Source of the DNA: Neoceratodus forsteri
Lineage: Eukaryota > Chordata > Ceratodontiformes > Ceratodontidae
Length of the DNA: 64,000 nt
Assembly: GCA_016271365.2 (NCBI GenBank)
Contig: CM057456.1
Location: forward strand, 666,955,501 to 667,019,500
Direction: 5' to 3'
Each line of letters begins with the position of its first letter. Within the stretch, counting starts at the first letter, position 1. A program made the position numbers and the translations under genes. This document shows positions 56,757-64,000 of the stretch, one piece after another. The notes beneath the pieces are model-generated. The model did no database searches. It saw only the letters and a program-made list of their open reading frames with translations, and had not been told where the DNA came from.

Positions 56757-58520
56757 TTCCTTCTTTTGAGAATGATAATGAGAAATAGTGAATGTACGTG
56801 AAGTGGCGGTAGTTTTGGGCCCCACGCCCGCCCACATGATGTCTTGTGGCATACTAGCCGGAACAGTAACGGCACAGAAGTGCTAATATGGCGTAATGTA
56901 ACACAAGCATGAATGAGAACAGAAAGGGTAACGCATATGGTGGTGTAGAGGGAATGTGTACACGTGATGTGTTGTCACATAGTAACATGGTGCCTGCAAA
57001 CAGAAATGTCAATGGGTATGGGATGCAAAGGAATAAGATAAACAGTACTGTAGACAGAAATGGCAAAATAATAGAACGCAAGCGCAAAGGAACGCAGCGA
57101 TAACGCACGTGGTGCTTAGACGTCAACGGGTGAAACAGGTATGGATCCACAAGCAGAAAGGCAATTGTAACAGTAATAAGTACACAGGCTGGTTTTCCCA
57201 AACCTGCATAGAGAAAGCAGGAGTACAAATAATGTATGTATAATGAGTATCGGAGTAGAAAATGAGAACGAATACTAAATATGTTATATCTCAGAACTGT
57301 ATGCAGAAAAAAATGTAAAAGTCGATGATTTACAACTGTCCTGGCTAATTTTAAATACGGATGCAGTCCGACCGCACCATTTGGGTGATACTGGCCTGAA
57401 AGAAGCGGCACGCTGTAATGTTATCCTATGGGAAAAAGAGAAGTTCGAGTGCCATAACTATGCCTCCTGTAATGTTTTTCACCAAACCACTAAAAGGCAC
57501 ATCTATTGGTTGCTGGCTGTCTTCCTCCAAATTTCAGGAAAAAAGATCTCAAACTGTTATTTTGCAGCAGGTGCCAAAGGATTCCTGTAATTCAGTCGTC
57601 CCGTAATGTTATCCTATGGGAAAACATCAATTTTGAGTGCCGGAATTTTTCTGCCATGTAATATTTTTTTTCAATATAATACTGAAAGGCATATCTGTGA
57701 GATGTCGGCCATGCTCCTCCAAATTTCAGCTCCAAACTCCCAATCTGCTCTTTTGCAGTGCAGTGCCAAAGAATTGCTGTCATTTTCCTAAAGACTAGAA
57801 AATTACTGTCGCATTTAGAAAAGCTTTTCACAAAAAGTTTACATTTTCGTGGAGCACTAGTGTAATTTGCGATAGTACTTTTTCCAGAAATTTGAAAAAC
57901 ATTTCTGGGGTGTTTTACCACAAAATAAAGACATGGCAAGCATCCTCAGGGCCCGACTAGGTGAATACAAAAAGAATTAGGTTGTAGAGGGTCCCAAATT
58001 TAAATGCCAACCATTTTTCTGATCACCAACTGAAAACAAAATGGTGGATTTTTGAAAGTAACAGGCCCATTTGCGAAAGTAAAAATGCATTTGCGACAGT
58101 GTCGAACTTTTTGTTAACTTTTCCCTTTGACTTATAATGGGAAACTGTTTTTTGAATAACTGAACTGTTTAAAATTTTTCACCAAATCTTGAAAGGCACA
58201 TCGGGACCCTGGTCGACGCTCCTGAAGATTTGTGGTCTGGTGTGCAAACTGTACGACCTGTATGCGGATGAAGAATTTGTGAGAAAAGCGTAGACATGCC
58301 TGCGACAGAGATCATGCTTTTAATAACTCCGCAGCTGTATACTTAATTGTGCACAAAACTGGGCAGATCCCAAGGCCTGTGGCTCTTCATTGTGAATTCC
58401 AAATTTCAGCTAAATCTGTCAAACTGTTGCAAGTTATTAAGGTGAAGTTTGGGGTTTTAACATAGAAATGGCTCTCAATTCCTAATTGGTGGTAGCACTA
58501 CTGTGTTACCATAATATATA
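56757..58520 (-). repeat. R block 4 (minus), full series
   Basis: This is the reverse-complement order of R: hexamer zone first (56,870-57,190, GGTAACGCA and AACAGTAAC-type words), then the TTATCCTATGGGAAAA/CACCAAA subrepeats (57,420, 57,608), then CACCAACTGAAAACAAAATG (58,023), ending with GTAGCACTACTGTGTTACCA at 58,490. It carries many single-base losses compared with the copy at 62,404-64,000. Confidence 0.8.
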
Positions 58521-58536
58521 TATATATATATATATT
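58512..58536. repeat. (TA)n between R block 4 and C element 2
   Basis: About 24 bases of TA immediately left of the TAGAG terminus of the second C element. Confidence 0.9.
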
Positions 58537-58643
58537 AGAGACAGAAAACTCCGCTTAATGCATTAGTTAGGTTGTTTCATTAGCTATTAAAGTGAGGAAT
58601 TGGCTGTTAGGCTGAAAACCCTAACCTGGATCCACCCCCAGCA

Positions 58644-58685
<42 letters not shown>

Positions 58686-60716
58686 GCAAGTGTGGGAGGA
58701 CCAAGTCAACACAACCAATGACAGACATCCAGCAGCAGGTGACATGAAATAATAAACAATTGTCTAAATGTACTACGAGACATCCCCACCCACCTGACCA
58801 GGTATTGCATGCTCAGTGGAGATCAACAGCAAAACTGAGGCCATGCACACCAAACGTACACATCCCTGATTTCAGCTGCACACAACGTACTATACTTAGT
58901 AGTTGCATGGCCTTGCTCACCGTGATGCCCTTCACTAGACCACACCACATGTGGTGGGGTCACCTGAGCAATAGAGCTGAGCGCAAACCAAGGAGTTGTA
59001 CTGGTATAATATTCTGATTATAACAAGGGTTTGAGAAATGCTTCTAATTGACTGTAAACATTGTAATATGGCTTTATGTTTAGTTTTTATTAAGATACAT
59101 GTAGAGCCTAACCATATGATGAACATGGTTTAATGTTGTTTAAAAACAGTTTTATTATGATAGTAATAAACTACTCCTAGGTATTATGTAAATGGTCAGT
59201 TTATCACTGTCTAGTGACATGGCAATTTGTTACACTCTCATTCAATATTAAACCTCTACAGGGTGATTAACAGACCATTTAACATAACTGTTGGTCATGC
59301 CTTACTGCTTAATTGTCTTTATGAGCAGATACTCTCCTCTGCTAGGCACTGCAGCAGTTTGTAACACAGTGTCCCACCCAGTTACACCATACACTGTTTA
59401 GTTTCTGGAGAATGGCGTGAATATGAACTCATGAAGATGAACAGTGTAACTTGATCATTACAGTCATCGAACCTTAGTGTGATTTTATAACTGGACAGAG
59501 TCAGTGATAGAGAATAACCTCTGCTGTCCTAGCACACTTATCCCATTGTGAGTTAAATCAATACTAAAATATATTATGTTTATATCTACACTATACCTAC
59601 TTGATTCCTGTTGTAGCACAATTAACATAGTTATCACTTTGATAGCATCAGTGACAGAAGTGTGGCAAACCCAAACACTAGGCATACAGCCTGAGTATGA
59701 AACAACTGTTAAAAAAATTACACTGTGTCCATAAGTGGCATAGATCACTCATTGCAACAATAGTAAATGTATCACTGTTTTAATAAGTTAGTCATCACAG
59801 ATGCAATGAGAATGTCTTTCTCGGGTACAACATACTCAGTAAGTGCCTACAGGAAAATCTATCCCATAGACATCTCCTATACAGGTACGCTATTGTTGGC
59901 TCAGTAGTGCTATGATATTTAGAAGTTGCTTGGCCTGATCCATGCAATTACACTGTTTCTTTCACAGAATACTACTTGCATTTTAGTATTGAAACACACT
60001 GAAGGTTTAGTGTATGTACATCAGCAGTACACCTTTCATCAGTAAGAGAATGCATCTGAGTCATAGTACGAATTTCACAGCCTTGGTCAGGCAATGCTTT
60101 CCATACATTTACATCAGCCTTCATTTTGAGTAAACAGTTGCAGTAATGTACTACTATGTAAATCACATACTAAATGTAACACTACTTTATCTTTGAGCAT
60201 GCTAGTGTCTTGTAGTTAATTTATGTACTTTTTAATTCATGTATACTCACTAGTATTAAAACCTTTCTACAACTGTCACTTCATGCACTTTCAGCATTTA
60301 TATTGACTAACGGCACAGTACCAGTTGTGGTGTGATGTGGGGCATCGGTAGGTAAGGCGTAACTACTATGTGGTACTACAGTAGCTGCAATCAGGGATGT
60401 GTACGTTATGTGGCTATGGCCTCAGTTTTGCTGTTGATCTCCACTGAGCATGCAGTACCTGGTCAGGTGGATGGGGATGTCCTTGGGAGTACTTGACAAT
60501 TGTTTGTTATTTCTGTCACCTGCTGCTGGATGTCTGTCATTGGTTGTATTGACTTGATCCTCCCCATACTTGCATATGTGTGTGTGTGTGTCTGTGTGTG
60601 TGTGGTGTTTGGGGTGACTCGGAGTTAGGGTTTTCACCCCTAACAGCGAATTTCCTCACTTTTGTCACTGTGGAACAACCCTAACTAATGCATAAAACTG
60701 AGTTTTTTGCCTCTAA
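58537..60716. mobile_element. C element 2: second ~2.18-kb TIR element
   Basis: Same orientation and content as the copy at 54,055-56,208 (for example CTGTTGTAGCACAATTAACA at 59,609 and 55,091). The TIRs are again about 400 bases and include a longer (CA)n at 58,644-58,682. It has no coding capacity. It is shifted about 4,500 bases from copy 1. Confidence 0.8.
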
Positions 60717-60729
60717 TATGTATATTATG

Positions 60730-61700
60730 TTAGCACAGTAGTGCTACCATAGTTAGGGTTGAGGAGCCATTTACATGTTAAACCCCAAATTTTGCACCTT
60801 AATAACTTTGAAACTGTATGATGGATTTGCCTGAAATTTGGAATACATGATCAAGACCCATATGCCTTGGAATCTGCCAAGTTTTGTACCAGTTGGACAC
60901 ACGGCTGCGGAGTTATTAAGTGTGATCTGTGTGTGCATTTACGCTTTTTCTGCAATTCTACGGTCACGCCTACAGGTCGCACGGTTTGCGTGACCGGCCC
61001 AAAATCTTCAGGGAACGTGCGGACAGGGTCCCCGTTGTGACTTTCAAAGATTTCGTGAAAAAATATTAAACTGTTCAAAAGTTATGGCAGTCTGAACTTC
61101 TGTTTTTTTCCCATAGGATAACATTACGGCATTCGCTGCGCCTTTGAAGGCCTGTATCTCGAAAACGGTGCGAGATATGGAGTTTTTGTCAAAAAATGAT
61201 AGCCCCCATATGTATAAAACTAGCCAGGAAATTGATAATACATATGACTTTTAAATTTTTTTTCTATGTCATATGGTTACTGAGATATAATCAATTTACT
61301 ATTACAACTACTGATGTTTGTGTTCCGAGAGTCATTATTTTGCATACATTCTTTCTACTCACTGTCTTTCTCTATACAGCTTTTGGGGAAAACCAGCCTG
61401 TGCACTTACATTATTTCACTATTACTGCTTTCTGCTTATGTTCCATACCCATTTCACTTACTTTTCACGTTTATGCCACCATGTGCATTACCCTTTGCGT
61501 TTTCATTTGCAGTTGCATTTCTGTTGTTTTTAACATTTCTGTCAACAGTACTGCTTCTCTTTCTATTTCGCTTTGCGTCACCATGCACATTACGACGCAT
61601 TTAAGGGCACAATGTTACAATGCGACAAGACATCACCCCGTGCTTCAAGTGCCTACATTATATCTACTATTATTTCATTATCATTCTCAAAAAGAAGGGA
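60730..61700 (+). repeat. R block 5 (plus), with the same internal deletion as R block 3
   Basis: It starts with GAGGAGCCATTTACATGTTA (60,761) and jumps at about 61,070-61,085 from the first to the last subrepeat, at AAAGTTAT. It continues through a decayed tail stem (GATAGCCCCC), a shortened hexamer zone (61,390-61,640) and TCTCAAAAAGAAGGGAAATT. Confidence 0.8.
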
Positions 61701-61702
61701 AA

Positions 61703-62058
61703 TTAGAGGCAAAAAACTCCATTTAATGCATCAGTTAGAGTTGTTCCAGAGTGACAAAAGCAAGGAAATTCGATGTTAGGGTTGAAACCCCCTTTGCACC
61801 CCTCCAGCCCACCCCCCAACTGGAATGGGGTGTGCAGTGGGTCATCGGTCCCAACTGTCACCCCATTATCCTATTCCTCAGCTTCTTTCCACATGTGATG
61901 GGGTGACACTTAGGTCGATGATCTCTAACACGCACCCTGATTCCAGTTGGGGGTGGGCTGAGGGGTACAAAGGGGTTTCTAACCTCTAACATCGAATTTT
62001 CACTTTGTCGCCAGGAACAACTCCTAACTGATGCATTAAATGGAGTTTTTGTCTCTAA
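61703..62058. mobile_element. P element 2: ~355-bp palindromic TIR element
   Basis: AGAGGCAAAAAACTCCATTT and ATGGAGTTTTTGTCTCT are inverted ends. Inside, CCCCCAACTGGAATGGGGTG faces CCAGTTGGGGGTGGG, and GTCACCCCATTATCC faces GATGGGGTGACA. The right side abuts (TA)n. Confidence 0.8.
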
Positions 62059-62083
62059 TTTATATATATATATATATATATAT
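62059..62083. repeat. (TA)n between two P elements
   Basis: Pure TA tract separating the right end of one P element (TCTCTAA) from the left end of the next (TTAGAGG). Confidence 0.9.
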
Positions 62084-62403
62084 TAGAGGCAAAACATTTA
62101 TCGCATGTATTAGTTGTTCCAGTGACAGTGAGGGGTCTGAGAAAGAGTTGAAAACCCCTTCAACCACAGCACTGTTTTGGTTCGCATTTGCGCAGATCGT
62201 CAGCCTCTAACTCTCACCCCATGACATGTGTAAAGCAGCAGAAGTATAGGAGAATGGGTGAGAGTTAGACCCATGATCCCAATGCGCACCCCAATGCCAG
62301 TTGGGGTGGTGGGGTCCAAGGGGTTTTCAACCCCACACTGAATTTCCTCACTTTCGCCGCTGTGGAACAACCCTAACTAATGCATTAAACAGAGTTTTTG
62401 CCC
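62084..62403. mobile_element. P element 3: ~320-bp palindromic TIR element
   Basis: The left end AGAGGCAAAACATTTATCGC is decayed; the right end GCATTAAACAGAGTTTTTGC is well kept. The centre carries CTCTAACTCTCACCCCATGA against GAATGGGTGAGAGTTAGACC. It runs straight into R block 6. Confidence 0.75.
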
Positions 62404-64000
62404 CAATTTCCTTCTTTGAGAATGATAATGAGAAACAGTGAATGTAATGCAGCGGCGGCAGGAGCAGGGGGCCCTTTGGGCCCCACGCTCCCGCCACATG
62501 ATGTCTTGTGGCATACTAACAGGAACAGTAACGCAAACAGAAGTGCTAACAGTGGCGCACATGGTAACACAAGCATGAATGAGAACAGAAAGGGTAACGC
62601 ACATGGTGGTGTAGACGGGAACGGTGTACCACGTGATGTGTTGTCACATAGTAACATGGTGCCTGCAAACAGAAATGTCAATGGGCATGGTGATGCAAAG
62701 TGAAACAGAAAGATAAACAGTACTGTAGACAGAAATGGCAAAAAATAACAGAAACGCAAGCGCAAATGAAAACGCAAAGGATAACGCACGTGGTGGCGCA
62801 GACGTCAACGGTAAGTGAAACAGGTATGGATCCACAAGCAGAAAGGGCAACAGTAACAGTAATGTAAGCACACAGGCTGGTTTTCCCAAAACCTGCATAG
62901 AGAAAGACAGTGAGTACAAATAATGTATGCATAATAATGAATATCGGAGCAGAAAATGAGAACGGAATACTAAATATGTTATATCTCAGGAACTGTACGA
63001 CGCAGAAAAAAAATGTAAAAGTCGTATGATTTACAACTGTCCTGGCTAATTTTGCAAATACGGACGCAAAGTCCGTATCTCGCACCATTTCCAAGATACT
63101 GGCCCTGAAAGAAGCGGCGAATGCCGTAATGTTATCCTATGGGAAAAAAAGAGAAGTTCGGAGTGCCATAACTATGCCTCCCTGTAATGTTTTTTCACCA
63201 AACCACTAAAAGGCACATCTATTGGCTGCTGGCTGTCTTCCCTCCAAATTTCAGGAAAAAAGACCAAACTGTTATTTTGCAGCAGGGTGCCAAAGGATTC
63301 CTGTAATGCGACGGGCGCCGTAATGTTATCCTATGGGAAAAAACATCAATTTTGGAGTGCCGTAACTTTTCTGCCATGTAATATTTTTTCAATATAATAC
63401 TGAAAGGCATATCTGTGAGATGTCGGCTGTGTTCCCTCCAAATTTCAGCCCCAAACTCCCAACCGTTCTTTTGCAGTGCAGTGCCAAAGAATTGCTGTCA
63501 TTTTCCCAAAGACTAGAAAATTACTGTCGCAATTTGTGAAAGCTTTCACAAAAACGTTTGACATTTTCGTGAGCACGAAAGTAATTTGCGAAAGTACTTT
63601 TTCCAGAAATTTGAAAAACATTTCTGGGGTGTTTTACCACAAAATAAAGACATGGCAAGCATCCTCAGGGCCCGACTAGGTGAATACAAAAAGAATTAGG
63701 TTGTAGAGGGTCCCAAATTTAAATGCCAACCATTTTTCTGATCACCAACTGAAAACAAAATGGTGGATTTTTGAAAGTAACAGGCCCATTTGCGAAAGTA
63801 AAAATGCATTTGCAACAGTGTCGAACTTTTTGTTAACTTTTCCCTTTGACTTATAATGGGAAACTGTTTTTTGAATAACTTTTGAACCGTTTAAAATTTT
63901 TTCACCAAATCTTTGAAAGGCACATTGGGGACCCTGGCCGCACGTTTCCTGAAGATTTTGGGCCAGTTGTGCAACCTGTACGACCTGTAGGCATGGATGA
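62404..64000 (-). repeat. R block 6 (minus), runs off the window
   Basis: Cleaner counterpart of 56,757-58,270. Hexamer zone 62,510-62,880; stem TACGGAC/GTCCGTA (63,059 and 63,070); subrepeats at 63,128 and 63,320; CACCAACTGAAAACAAAATG at 63,743. The window ends about 250 bases before the expected block end. Confidence 0.8.

Overview
This window is non-coding, repeat-saturated DNA from a vertebrate. The evidence is several non-LTR retrotransposon classes (L2-like, CR1, a second L2/Rex1-like family), a decayed hAT transposase, tRNA/MIR-type SINE pieces, long minisatellites and TTAA-flanked palindromic MITEs. One MITE has TTAAAGG-type ends like the T2 (Kolobok-related) family known from Xenopus. 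With the CR1 and L2 load, a large-genome amphibian is my best guess; other non-mammalian vertebrates are not excluded. I see no convincing host gene, tRNA gene, rRNA or CRISPR. Every long open frame is transposon-derived or a by-product of a tandem repeat.

Layout. 1-1,100: 5' part of a minus-strand LINE running off the left edge. 1,130-5,950: mostly anonymous sequence with a 40-bp minisatellite and a 350-bp direct duplication. 5,955-9,955: first copy of a composite repeat made of a GC-rich hairpin zone, an array of ~297-bp self-complementary monomers, then a 143-bp tandem array. 10,636-11,472: T2-like palindromic MITE. 12,190-15,455: decayed L2-like LINE, followed by a small poly(A) retro-insertion with clear target-site duplication and an antisense L2 3' end. 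16,202-21,755: two more composite-repeat copies head to tail. 22,270-24,360: inverted minisatellite arms and a foldback. 26,330-27,700: 75-bp array.

27,830-35,230 is a three-level nest. A minus-strand CR1 is split by a minus-strand L2/Rex1-like LINE, which still has an uninterrupted 647-codon reverse transcriptase frame (30,087-32,030). The 5' UTR of that LINE is split by a plus-strand element. 35,860-37,075: 86-bp array that appears to have grown out of a LINE/SINE 3' tail. 39,255-40,275: 79-bp minisatellite. 40,290-42,420: decayed hAT (TTF zinc finger/DUF4371 type) transposase, minus strand. 42,700-49,160: low-repeat sequence with two palindromic MITEs and a MIR-like SINE.

49,164-64,000 is the most unusual part. 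Long R blocks, built from 194-bp subrepeats plus a degenerate in-phase hexamer zone, alternate in both orientations with TIR elements of two sizes (P ~340 bp, C ~2.15 kb). P and C share the same termini and lie beside (TA)n. Part of this mosaic (54,055-58,520) is duplicated at 58,537-64,000 and continues beyond the right edge.

Nothing here works as a gene system. The connecting processes are retrotransposition, nested insertion, palindrome formation and unequal exchange. All family names rest on motif recognition by eye, with no database search.
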